From: an uncultured Porphyromonadaceae bacterium
GTDB lineage: Bacteria > Bacteroidota > Bacteroidia > Bacteroidales > Muribaculaceae
NCBI GenBank assembly: GCA_947176285.1
Contig: CAMWQF010000045.1
Span: forward strand, 1-12,505
DNA: 12,505 nt
Direction of reading: 5' to 3'
A program made the position numbers and the translations under genes. The notes below the pieces were generated by a model. That model was given only the letters and a program-made list of their open reading frames with translations, was not told the origin of the DNA and ran no database searches. Positions 1 through 6,687 of this stretch are shown here, piece after piece. Position 1 is the stretch's first letter. Each line of letters opens with the position of its first letter.

Positions 1-52
1 TCTCCTTTTGGGATTAACAGTCAGGTGCTCTAACCAACTGAGCTATTGAAGC
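1..52 (-). tRNA. tRNA-Asn (GTT), partial, 3' part beyond the window edge
   Basis: Read on the minus strand, the gene begins at 52 with acceptor strand GCTTCAA, then T8-A9, a D-arm with the stem GCTC/GAGC closing an AGTTGGTTA loop, and an anticodon loop CTGTTAA with anticodon GTT at 18-16. This identifies a tRNA-Asn. The T-arm and the 3' acceptor strand lie outside the window. The 3' side of the anticodon stem is odd: the 5' strand CCTGA needs TCAGG, but the sequence reads TC, five extra bases (CCAAA, positions 11-7), then AGG. Without those five bases the stem would be perfect. The gene may therefore be a pseudogene, carry a small insertion, or reflect an assembly or contig-end error. The asparagine identity is solid; function is uncertain. 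Confidence 0.75.
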
Positions 53-94
53 ATTTCTTTGCTTTTAAGAGTGGTGTTCCTCTCAATTGCGATG

Positions 95-126
95 CAAAAT
101 TACTGCTTTTTTTTGGATTGTGCAAA
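95..126 (-). promoter_or_regulatory. Bacteroidota-type promoter for the tRNA-Asn gene
   Basis: On the minus strand there is a -33 box TTTG (126-123), a 20-nt spacer and a -7 box TAATTTTG (102-95). This matches the known Bacteroidota consensus TTTG / TAnnTTTG with the normal 19-21 nt spacing. The inferred start is near 88, giving a precursor with a 5' leader of about 36 nt ahead of the tRNA. Confidence 0.75.
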
Positions 127-194
127 TTTTTAGGCAATTATTTTTGATAAAATTTAGAAAATATATGTAATGTATTGATGCATAGATATAAAAT

Positions 195-218
195 AATCCC
201 GGATTTGAGTCCGGGATT
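195..218 (-). terminator. Intrinsic terminator after rplU-rpmA
   Basis: A perfect 9-bp stem AATCCCGGA/TCCGGGATT (195-203 with 210-218) closes a 6-nt loop. It lies 29 nt beyond the rpmA stop codon. On the minus strand it is followed by a T-rich run (TATTTTATAT), and on the plus strand by TTTATTATT, so it could work in both directions. It insulates the ribosomal protein operon from the tRNA promoter downstream. Confidence 0.85.
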
Positions 219-246
219 TTATTATTAATTAGGAATCGTGAGGGAT

Positions 247-510
247 TTAGTTTGCTGCGTGGGGCTGAACGTTGATAAACTTGCGACCTTCTTTGCCTGT
301 AGAGAATACAACGATACCATCGATAAGTGCAAAGAGTGTGTGATCTTTGCCCATGCCTACATTAAGACCGGGGTGATGGGCAGTACCACGCTGGCGCTTT
401 AGGATATTGCCAGCCTTGCAAGAAGATCCACCAAAAATTTTGACGCCAAGTCGTTTGCTATGTGATTCGCGGCCGTTCTTAGAACTACCGACACCTTTTT
501 TATGTGCCAT
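247..510 (-). CDS. rpmA: 50S ribosomal protein bL27
   Basis: An 87-residue bL27, a large-subunit protein whose N-terminal tail reaches the peptidyl-transferase centre. The start MAHKKGVGSSKNGRES and the later GNILKRQRGT and GKDHTLFALIDG segments are diagnostic of the family. The N-terminus begins directly with the mature AHKKG form and lacks the cleaved extension known from Firmicutes bL27. Length is usual. The ATG at 510 lies only 9 nt after the rplU stop and is preceded by AAGAAG, a weak Shine-Dalgarno-like stretch. The gene is cotranscribed with rplU, the usual pairing in bacteria, and ends just before a strong terminator. The identification is secure. Confidence 0.98.
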   Translation of the reverse strand: MAHKKGVGSSKNGRESHSKRLGVKIFGGSSCKAGNILKRQRGTAHHPGLNVGMGKDHTLFALIDGIVVFSTGKEGRKFINVQPHAAN

Positions 511-519
511 ATCTTCTTA

Positions 520-840
520 TTATTTTTCGATATTCTTAACTAAAACTTTAGAGAACTGCTGGCGGTGGCCATTAAGTCTGCGATAACCTTTGCGACGTTT
601 TTTCTTGAATACAAGAACCTTATCACCTTTTACAAGGGGGAGAAGAACTTCGCATGTTACTTTTGCTCCTTCTACGGCAGGAACTCCGACTGTTACGTCG
701 CCGTCGGCGTCAAGAAGAAGAACTTTGTCGAACACTACTGTTTCGCCTTCCTTTACTTCATCGCCGAGGTGGTGCACATACAGATACTTGCCTTCTTCGG
801 CTTTGAACTGCTGACCTTTGATTTCTACGATTGCGTACAT
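520..840 (-). CDS. rplU: 50S ribosomal protein bL21
   Basis: A 106-residue bL21, an rRNA-binding protein of the large ribosomal subunit. It starts with MYAIVEIKGQQFKAEEGKYL, the family's usual opening, and has the basic segment KKKRRKGYRRLNGHRQ at about residues 79-94, which contacts rRNA. Length is normal. It is the first gene of a two-gene operon with rpmA. Transcription is expected from the promoter at 927-957, which leaves an untranslated leader of about 80 nt. Ribosomal protein operons are often controlled through such leaders, but I see no leader structure here that I can name. Confidence 0.98.
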   Translation of the reverse strand: MYAIVEIKGQQFKAEEGKYLYVHHLGDEVKEGETVVFDKVLLLDADGDVTVGVPAVEGAKVTCEVLLPLVKGDKVLVFKKKRRKGYRRLNGHRQQFSKVLVKNIEK

Positions 841-926
841 TTTAATTAATTGTATTATTGGTTGTTGCGTTGGGCGTGGGTCTCATTAATTCCCCATCTT
901 TAAGAGCCTTGGCGCGAAATGCAGTG

Positions 927-957
927 CAAAATTACAAAAATTATACGACCTGACAAA
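927..957 (-). promoter_or_regulatory. Promoter of the rplU-rpmA operon
   Basis: On the minus strand: -33 box TTTG (957-954), 19-nt spacer, -7 box TAATTTTG (934-927). This is a full match to the Bacteroidota consensus. The -7 box is identical to that of the tRNA-Asn promoter at 95-126. The expected start is near 920. The -33 box lies inside one arm of the inverted repeat that follows metX. Confidence 0.8.
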
Positions 958-983
958 ATTTTTTTCTGTTAATTTTTTGTCAG
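950..983 (-). terminator. Inverted repeat at the metX 3' end, possible terminator
   Basis: CTGACAAAA (950-958) and TTTTGTCAG (975-983) form a perfect 9-bp inverted repeat around a 16-nt A/T-rich centre. The metX stop codon (971-969) lies in the loop. Beyond the stem on the minus strand is GTCGTATAATTTTTG, a weak T-run, so termination is plausible but the long loop and interrupted T-tract make it non-classical. The 950-958 arm contains the rplU -33 box, so an operator role is an alternative. Confidence 0.45.
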
Positions 984-1973
984 AATGTCATTGAGTTGCT
1001 GATGCTCCACAAGAAATCCATCGTGTCCGAACTCCGATTGGATTTCGAAATATTGAGCATTAGGAAGGTTGTTGGAGAGTTGTTTCATCTCATCCGGAGT
1101 GAAAATGATATCAGTGGTGAGCCCGATTACAATGGCAGGGGCTTTTATTGAAGCAAGCACCTTTTCTACACCTCCGCGTCCTCTCCCAATGTCGTGCGTG
1201 TCGAATGCGTCTAAGATAGCCATATAGGAATACGCATCAAATCTCCTGCAAAGTTTCTCCCCTTGATATTGTTGATATGTACAAGCTCGGTGAGTAGCTG
1301 GAATAGTATCTGAAGGTGGATCTTGTTGTGTGGCGTTGTATCCCCACGGACCACGGTAGGAGAGGAGTCCTATGGCTCTCGCTGCAGCCAGTCCATCTCT
1401 TCCGGCATCAGGACGGCGTTCGCCGTATGTCTTGTCGCTGAGCATTGCCATTCGTTGAGTTTCATCTAAGGCGATGCTCCATGGGGAGGCTTTGGGAGAA
1501 GTGGCAAGAAATATAAATTTGTCGAAACGATCAGGCTGCATTGCTGCCCATTCTATTGCCTGAAATCCACCTACAGAGCATCCGACAAGTGTATGAATAC
1601 GAGAAATTCCGAGTTCATCAGCAAGAAGAATGTGTGCATTCACCATATCCCTGATTGTTAGTTTGGGAAAATCTGTATAATAAGGTTCGCCTGTAGAGGG
1701 ATTTATAGACATTGGTCCGGTTGAACCATAGCAAGAGCCGAGGATATTGGCGCAAACTACAAACCATTTATTCGGATCTAAGAAGCATCCTTCCTCAACA
1801 GTGTGAGGCCACCAGTCGGTCACGTCACTGTTGGCGGTAAGTGCATGGCAAACCCATACCACATTGTCTTTTTTCTCGTTGAGAGTTCCAAAAGTATGGT
1901 ATGCAATGTCTATTTCCGGTAGAATTTCTCCGGATTCGAGGAGAAATGGTTGAGAGGAATGGTATGTGTTCAT
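969..1973 (-). CDS. metX: Homoserine O-acetyltransferase (MetX family)
   Basis: A 334-residue alpha/beta-hydrolase-fold acyltransferase of the MetX family. It transfers an acyl group to the hydroxyl of homoserine, the first committed step of methionine synthesis, in the cytoplasm. Family signatures are HALTANSD (43-50) and ILGSCYGSTGP (77-87). The catalytic triad is Ser133 in GCSVGG, Asp288 in GLTTDIIF and His317 in FGHDGF. The nucleophile elbow is usually GGSMGG in this family, so GCSVGG is a mild variant. Sequence alone does not separate acetyl-CoA from succinyl-CoA use; acetyl is the family default. No sulfhydrylase (metY/metB) is adjacent, so the gene stands alone. It is divergent from tdk across a 117-bp spacer. 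The ATG at 1973 gives a normal N-terminus without a signal peptide. Confidence 0.92.
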   Translation of the reverse strand: MNTYHSSQPFLLESGEILPEIDIAYHTFGTLNEKKDNVVWVCHALTANSDVTDWWPHTVEEGCFLDPNKWFVVCANILGSCYGSTGPMSINPSTGEPYYTDFPKLTIRDMVNAHILLADELGISRIHTLVGCSVGGFQAIEWAAMQPDRFDKFIFLATSPKASPWSIALDETQRMAMLSDKTYGERRPDAGRDGLAAARAIGLLSYRGPWGYNATQQDPPSDTIPATHRACTYQQYQGEKLCRRFDAYSYMAILDAFDTHDIGRGRGGVEKVLASIKAPAIVIGLTTDIIFTPDEMKQLSNNLPNAQYFEIQSEFGHDGFLVEHQQLNDILTKN

Positions 1974-1995
1974 CTTTTGTTTTGATTTGCGATTG

Positions 1996-2003
1996 CAAAG
2001 TTA
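1996..2003 (-). promoter_or_regulatory. Probable metX -7 promoter box
   Basis: TAACTTTG on the minus strand matches TAnnTTTG and lies 22 nt upstream of the metX ATG. At the expected -33 distance there is only a T-run with no TTTG, so the promoter may be weak or activator-dependent. A short leader of about 16 nt is inferred. Confidence 0.5.
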
Positions 2004-2054
2004 ATTCTAATTTTTCAAAAAAAAGCCATGTCTAATCAAAAATATCATGTATGA

Positions 2055-2086
2055 CTTGCATATTTGATGATTCAGTTGTAAATTTG
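2055..2086 (+). promoter_or_regulatory. tdk promoter placed for a leaderless transcript
   Basis: A -7 box TAAATTTG (2079-2086) matches the Bacteroidota consensus, and CTTG (2055-2058), three of four bases of TTTG, lies 20 nt upstream. The box ends 4 nt before the tdk ATG (2091), so transcription should begin at or within a few bases of the start codon. An in-frame TAA at 2079-2081 rules out a longer protein starting further upstream. An imperfect inverted repeat (ATCAAAAATAT at 2035-2045 with ATATTTGAT at 2060-2068) flanks the -33 element. Confidence 0.6.
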
Positions 2087-2090
2087 CGTT

Positions 2091-2729
2091 ATGAACCGAA
2101 TTGGAAAACTATATTTTCGTTATGGCACCATGGGGTCTGCCAAGACAGCCATGCTGCTTACGACCGCGTATAATTTTGAAGAGCGCGGAATGGCATATAT
2201 GTGTCTCAAGCCTGTTGTGGACACAAGAGAAAAGAAAAACGTAATCCGTTCCCGTATCGGAATAGAGCGGGAATGTTTGTGGATTTATCCCGAGACTGAT
2301 CTTTACGATATGGTGAAAGATAAGTTTGAAAAGACTTTGAGTGTGCCTGACTGGCTGCTTGTAGATGAGGCCCAGTTCCTTTCTGCTGAGCAGGTCGACC
2401 AGCTTGCAAGAGTCGTTGATGACTATGGTTGCAATATCGTATGCTATGGGCTGCGCACAGATTTCCGCACTCAACTGTTTGAAGGATCGCGACGCTTGTT
2501 TGAGATTGCAGATTCAATAGAAGAGGTGAAGTCAACATGCAGTTGTGGCAGAAAAACCATCGTAAATGCGCGAATTGATGGCAGTGGGTCAATCATAACA
2601 GAAGGCGAACAGGTGGAGATTGGGGGCAACGACCGATACATTGCTGTATGTCGCAAATGTTGGCGCAATAAGCGGATTGAGATGGCTCATCGGGATACGT
2701 TGCCATTTGAGGATGGTATAGGGATTTAG
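2091..2729 (+). CDS. tdk: Thymidine kinase (type II)
   Basis: A 212-residue cytosolic thymidine kinase that phosphorylates thymidine with ATP in the pyrimidine salvage pathway. Visible elements in order are the phosphate-binding loop GTMGSAKT (12-19), VDEAQFL (91-97) with the likely catalytic base Glu93, the GLRTDF segment (120-125), and a structural zinc site made of Cys150/Cys152 and Cys187/Cys190. Tyr183 in YIAVC is in the position of the thymidine-binding tyrosine. The loop departs from the G-x4-GK[ST] pattern because Ala17 replaces the last glycine. From memory, Bacteroides Tdk has GSMFSGKT, whereas KLYFRYG-type enzymes like this one are common in Clostridia. No ribosome binding site precedes the ATG, in line with a leaderless mRNA. 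It is followed after 23 nt by the cysteine desulfidase gene, probably in one operon. Confidence 0.93.
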   Translation: MNRIGKLYFRYGTMGSAKTAMLLTTAYNFEERGMAYMCLKPVVDTREKKNVIRSRIGIERECLWIYPETDLYDMVKDKFEKTLSVPDWLLVDEAQFLSAEQVDQLARVVDDYGCNIVCYGLRTDFRTQLFEGSRRLFEIADSIEEVKSTCSCGRKTIVNARIDGSGSIITEGEQVEIGGNDRYIAVCRKCWRNKRIEMAHRDTLPFEDGIGI

Positions 2730-2752
2730 ATATTTAAAGGCTTATTTTTCAA

Positions 2753-4036
2753 ATGGAAAAAGGACTTAGAGAGCAGATAATAAAACTGATAAGGCGGGAA
2801 GTTGTGCCGGCTGTTGGTTGTACAGAACCCGTCGCCGTGGCTTTATGTGTGGCAAAAGCCACAGAGACACTTGGCAGTTTGCCGGAGACGCTTGACTTGT
2901 ATTTAAGTGGCAATATCATTAAGAATGCGATGGGAGTGGGGATTCCCGGCACCGGGATGATTGGTTTGCCGATTGCCGTTGCTCTTGGTGCTCTTGTCGG
3001 TAAGTCAGAATATCAGTTGGAGGTGCTTCAAGATGTGACAGCGGAAGCCGTAGAGCAAGGGCGGAAGTTCATATCTGAGGACAGGATCAAGATTTCTCTT
3101 GATGAGAATGCCCCTTCCAACCTTCATATAGATGTAAGAGTATATGGAGAAGGTCATAAAGCGAGAGTTGTGATATCAGGTGCTCACACTAATTTTATAC
3201 TTGTAGAGAAAGATGGGGATGTCCTTTTTGAGAAAACAGCGAAAAGTGAAGGAGTTGATGCTTCTTCAGAAAAGGATCCTGATTTGAATATGCGGATGGT
3301 ATATGATTTTGCCATGACAGCTCCCATAGAGGAAATTTCATTTATACTTGAAGCCAAACGCTTGAATCTTGCGGCTGCACAATTTGCCTTGAAGGGAGAG
3401 TATGGTCACTGTCTTGGGTCTACTGTTCTTCATTTCGGAGAAAGAGTCTTCGGTGATACTCCGTTAGCGCATGCTATAACCTTGACCTCTGCTGCATGCG
3501 ATGCCCGAATGGGCGGGGCAATGGTGCCTGTGATGAGCAATAGCGGTTCCGGCAATCAAGGGATCACTGCGACTATGCCGGTAGTGTCTTATGCCATGGA
3601 TATTAATGCTCCGGAGGAAACTACGATAAGAGCGTTGGTGTTGAGTCATCTTACTTCCATTTATATTAAGCAGTCATTAGGACGTCTTTCAGCGCTTTGC
3701 GGGTGTGTAGTTGCCTCTACGGGTGCTACCAGTGGATTGGTGTACCTGATGGGTGGCGGATATGATCAGGTTTGTGATGCCGTAAAGAATATGGTAGCAA
3801 ATCTTACTGGAATGATATGTGATGGCGCTAAACCGTCTTGCTCAATGAAGATATCAAGTGGTGTCAGCACTGCGATGATGTCGGCTATGCTGGCTATGAA
3901 AGGATTTGCTGTCACTTCCGCCGAAGGCATCATTTCAGATGATGTAGATGAGACCATCCACAATCTGACAAGTATCGGACGCGACTCCATGCAAGTCACT
4001 GATAAACTTGTGCTTCAGATCATGACGTGCAAATAA
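2753..4036 (+). CDS. cyuA: L-cysteine desulfidase, CyuA/YhaM family (UPF0597)
   Basis: A 427-residue protein of the UPF0597 family, related to the iron-sulfur serine dehydratase alpha domain. Characterised members (E. coli CyuA, formerly YhaM, and an archaeal enzyme) split L-cysteine into pyruvate, ammonia and sulfide with a [4Fe-4S] cluster. Here Cys23 in PAVGCTEPVAVAL, Cys316/Cys318 in SALCGCVV and Cys356/Cys363 in MICDGAKPSCSM are the candidate cluster ligands. The glycine-rich SNSGSGNQG motif is at 262-270. The protein is cytoplasmic, with no signal peptide or membrane segment. It lies 23 nt after tdk and has no promoter of its own that I can see. It meets the next gene tail to tail with 9 bp between stop codons. 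The family assignment is strong; cysteine as the substrate comes from homologues. Confidence 0.85.
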   Translation: MEKGLREQIIKLIRREVVPAVGCTEPVAVALCVAKATETLGSLPETLDLYLSGNIIKNAMGVGIPGTGMIGLPIAVALGALVGKSEYQLEVLQDVTAEAVEQGRKFISEDRIKISLDENAPSNLHIDVRVYGEGHKARVVISGAHTNFILVEKDGDVLFEKTAKSEGVDASSEKDPDLNMRMVYDFAMTAPIEEISFILEAKRLNLAAAQFALKGEYGHCLGSTVLHFGERVFGDTPLAHAITLTSAACDARMGGAMVPVMSNSGSGNQGITATMPVVSYAMDINAPEETTIRALVLSHLTSIYIKQSLGRLSALCGCVVASTGATSGLVYLMGGGYDQVCDAVKNMVANLTGMICDGAKPSCSMKISSGVSTAMMSAMLAMKGFAVTSAEGIISDDVDETIHNLTSIGRDSMQVTDKLVLQIMTCK

Positions 4037-4045
4037 ACATTGAAG

Positions 4046-4630
4046 TTAAGGGTTGACTGTTATAGACAATAACTCTATTTTGACATCGAAAGGTGTGGCT
4101 TGGCGTTTGGGCTTTGCAGATTTGTGGTAGTAGAAAGATTTTTGTGTGTCCCAGGATTTTATATCGGTGCGCATTGTCTCTCCGGCAGGGATGGAGCAGT
4201 CAATGCTCACCGTTCTTTTATGGAGTTGTCGTCCTTTCAAGTCGAAATATGTGATTTGAATTTCCATGCCACTTATTTCAGAGTCAATGCCATTTGAGAC
4301 AAAAAAGCTTTCGAGATTGCTTGTGATAGTTTTGTCGAAACCATAGAAGTGGATTTTTGGACGTATTTTTTCGACGAATGTTAGCGAATCTGTATTTGAT
4401 GAGATTATTAAATTGGATGATTCTGAGTCATTTGATGTAATAGACTTCTCTGATTGCTTGGCTATAGAGTGTTTTGTCCTTATTTTTCTGGCTTCTGCCG
4501 GATTGATGGTGAATAATAGGGATACAATTGTGAAAATTAGCCAAAATACGCGGTGGGAAGAACTCGGAATGCGGTTCCTTCTTTGTGTGGCCTGGCTTAA
4601 TACTGTGGAGAATATTTTGGGTGTTGTCAT
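4046..4630 (-). CDS. Exported protein of unknown function (Ig-like C-terminal region)
   Basis: I cannot assign a function to this 194-residue protein. A long basic N-terminus (1-27) leads into a hydrophobic segment (about 28-41) and an AEA-RK sequence (45-49) that resembles a signal peptidase I site, so it is probably exported. A Ser/Thr-rich linker (about 50-85) follows. The C-terminal region (about 88-194) is beta-rich with an EISGMEIQITYFDLKGRQLH stretch, IPAGET, and SWDTQKSFYYHKS, reminiscent of small Ig-like (FxLYD-type) domains that follow a disordered linker. It has one cysteine after export. Its ATG overlaps the upstream stop codon as ATGA, so translation is probably coupled, and the two products may work together. 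The coupling also supports this start despite the long n-region. Confidence 0.8.
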   Translation of the reverse strand: MTTPKIFSTVLSQATQRRNRIPSSSHRVFWLIFTIVSLLFTINPAEARKIRTKHSIAKQSEKSITSNDSESSNLIISSNTDSLTFVEKIRPKIHFYGFDKTITSNLESFFVSNGIDSEISGMEIQITYFDLKGRQLHKRTVSIDCSIPAGETMRTDIKSWDTQKSFYYHKSAKPKRQATPFDVKIELLSITVNP

Positions 4631-5190
4631 AGTATTCTGGGTTTGCGGCGGAGAGAGCCATTGTGGTCGTATCCCGGATAGACTTTGATTAGTCCAGCCG
4701 GAAGTTTTTCAGTAGGGTCATCGTATGAGATTCTTACCACCCTCCAGAATCTTGGCAGGAGTGTATTGATATTGACTTTGAATTTCAATTTTGGAGATTT
4801 GACACGTAAGGACTCTCCGTCAGCAGAGAGAATCGCTGCGCATTGCTCGGCTTTAGTGAGAGTAAATTTGACTTTGTGAGTAAATTGCTCAAGCCTAAAT
4901 TGTTTTGTGTCAACTGTAGGATGGAGTCTCCCTATTATATCCCCATATTCAAGTCGGCAATCAGGAGTGGAAATAATTGTTAAGGTGAATGAGCCGGGAT
5001 GTGTGGGATCCGCCTGAATCAAAACTTGTGCTCCATCTTCAGGATACTCCCAAATACCTTCTATGGGAGATAGAATGTTGCTATCACACCAATCTCTTAT
5101 GTCGCTTTTAGATGGGAAGAAAGCAAATGTCGGCACTGATATTATAGATATCAGCACCGACAAGAGTATGTTTTTGATTTCCGACATCAT
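4627..5190 (-). CDS. Exported protein of unknown function with a GIWEYPEDG motif
   Basis: A 187-residue protein that I do not recognise by name. It has a clear signal peptide: a hydrophobic core at about 8-20 and a cleavage site after TFA (21-23). The mature part has SPIEGIWEYPEDGAQVLI (41-58), alternating beta-strand patterns, and three cysteines (35, 78, 117), but no lipobox, so it is probably a soluble periplasmic protein. The segment resembles the start of lipocalin-like or other small beta-barrel domains, which is inference only. Two adjacent ATG codons at 5190 and 5187 are both possible starts. It begins 7 nt after the DUF3078 gene and overlaps the next gene by ATGA, so it is cotranscribed with both and is probably part of an envelope function. 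Confidence 0.8.
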   Translation of the reverse strand: MMSEIKNILLSVLISIISVPTFAFFPSKSDIRDWCDSNILSPIEGIWEYPEDGAQVLIQADPTHPGSFTLTIISTPDCRLEYGDIIGRLHPTVDTKQFRLEQFTHKVKFTLTKAEQCAAILSADGESLRVKSPKLKFKVNINTLLPRFWRVVRISYDDPTEKLPAGLIKVYPGYDHNGSLRRKPRIL

Positions 5191-5197
5191 TCAGACA

Positions 5198-6625
5198 TCA
5201 TTTAGTGGAGAATGTGTAAGAAAGTCCGAAGCTCAAGATTTCCTTAAGCATCCAATGATGCCATTTGCTCAAGTTGAAATCAGAACTAGAGTCATAGCGC
5301 AAGTTGGCGTAGATTTGAGTGCTAAGGAATTTGTTGATGGCAAAATCCCAAGTAGTCTCAACGTTACCCTGGAAATATGAATAGTCGGTGAAGGCAAATA
5401 CGCGGGTGCGCATTGAAATGTTAGATGTCACTTGCCAAGTCATGTTTGCTTCGCCGCTCGAACCATATTCGCTATGAGCTTTTTTCCCCGGTTCAATATT
5501 AAATTGGGCATGGTCAATTTTAGGATCTATACATACCTTTAAGTTGTAAGACAATGGGGCTATTGAAGCCGTGAGATTGAATGTCTTTTTGGGATTTGCG
5601 TAGCTGTAGGTCATACCGATACCAACGTTAAGGTCAGCAGGCGAGAGGAAAGAAGCCGAACGGATGTCAGTATTAGTCTTGTAGTTGTTGAAGAATTGGG
5701 TCTTAAATTGACCTGTGATGGTATAGAACCATTTTTTGAAGGCTTTAAAACCGTATTTTACATTATATTGCAAGTTATCTTCAGAAATAGAATATTTCCG
5801 TCCTACAGCATTTTGCTCAATTGAATTGATGCCAAGCTTATAGCTGACTGTGCTCTCGAATATCTGGTTGGGATGATATGTCGGGTTCAACTGGACGTTC
5901 CAGTAGAAGTTGTAGAGAAGCTGAAGATAGTTATTGCCACCTTGATACCAGTTTTTAGACACATAAGCTTGAGAGAACTGCAGACCTGTGTTGAACTTAT
6001 GAAGCCAATGTTTTTTCTTTTGCTCGAATTCTGGAAGCAATGCATCGTCAACTGCCACTTCGGGAAGATTCAGGTTTCTTATATAAGCACCGAGCGATAC
6101 ATCATCTTCCGGCAAACGCGGAGGAACGGGTAGATCCCAATATGTGTAATCAACTGAAGTGGGATTATACACCATTGAATAGTACATATAATCCTGACTA
6201 ATACGTGATTGGGTTAGGGCATTGTATAGCCATTGGGGACGATATGGTTTAACATCACTAAAGGATTGAAGATATTGACTTTTCTGATTTGAATTGTCCG
6301 AAATATCGTTGAAAGAGCGATGCTTCAGTGATCTGTAACCGGAAAACACCCAAGGTCCCACCATAGGGTTATACGGACGTTCAGGCATAGTGTCGGGCAA
6401 TGCTGCGAGAATCTCATCAAGGTCTCTGATTACAACCGGCTCGAAAATTATTGAGTCGGATGCCAAAGAGTCAACCAATTCAATGTTATCATCAAGCATT
6501 GACTTTGCTGTGTTCGCGGCTGAACCTATTTCTGATGAGGCAGGCATAATAGGAGGTGTTGCTGGAGTCTGGGCAAAAGCTGAGCAAGCGATGCCTAACA
6601 AGAGTGAAGAAGTCAGATGTCTCAT
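5198..6625 (-). CDS. DUF3078 family outer-membrane beta-barrel protein
   Basis: A 475-residue protein with a signal peptide (1-18, cleavage at AFA-QT). An Asp/Pro-rich region of about 200 residues follows, with no clear domain. The C-terminal half (about 205-475) is made of amphipathic, aromatic-rich beta strands and has KNWYQGGNNYLQLL (224-237), the signature of DUF3078. The chain ends in LSFGLSYTFSTK, with the alternating aromatic pattern of outer-membrane barrels though not a terminal phenylalanine. It is inferred to be inserted in the outer membrane; no function is known for the family. It follows the S41 protease gene by 62 nt without a visible promoter in between and precedes two small exported proteins, which points to a shared envelope role. 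Confidence 0.85.
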   Translation of the reverse strand: MRHLTSSLLLGIACSAFAQTPATPPIMPASSEIGSAANTAKSMLDDNIELVDSLASDSIIFEPVVIRDLDEILAALPDTMPERPYNPMVGPWVFSGYRSLKHRSFNDISDNSNQKSQYLQSFSDVKPYRPQWLYNALTQSRISQDYMYYSMVYNPTSVDYTYWDLPVPPRLPEDDVSLGAYIRNLNLPEVAVDDALLPEFEQKKKHWLHKFNTGLQFSQAYVSKNWYQGGNNYLQLLYNFYWNVQLNPTYHPNQIFESTVSYKLGINSIEQNAVGRKYSISEDNLQYNVKYGFKAFKKWFYTITGQFKTQFFNNYKTNTDIRSASFLSPADLNVGIGMTYSYANPKKTFNLTASIAPLSYNLKVCIDPKIDHAQFNIEPGKKAHSEYGSSGEANMTWQVTSNISMRTRVFAFTDYSYFQGNVETTWDFAINKFLSTQIYANLRYDSSSDFNLSKWHHWMLKEILSFGLSYTFSTK

Positions 6626-6687
6626 ATTTTGGGTTGTTTTGTTGTCTGTGGGTTTTGTCGTTTCTCGTAGTCTATCGGAACATTTAG

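Noticed and set aside
565..849. Plus-strand open frames opposite rplU
   Set aside because: They are antisense to a clear bL21 gene and their composition follows from that gene's codons.
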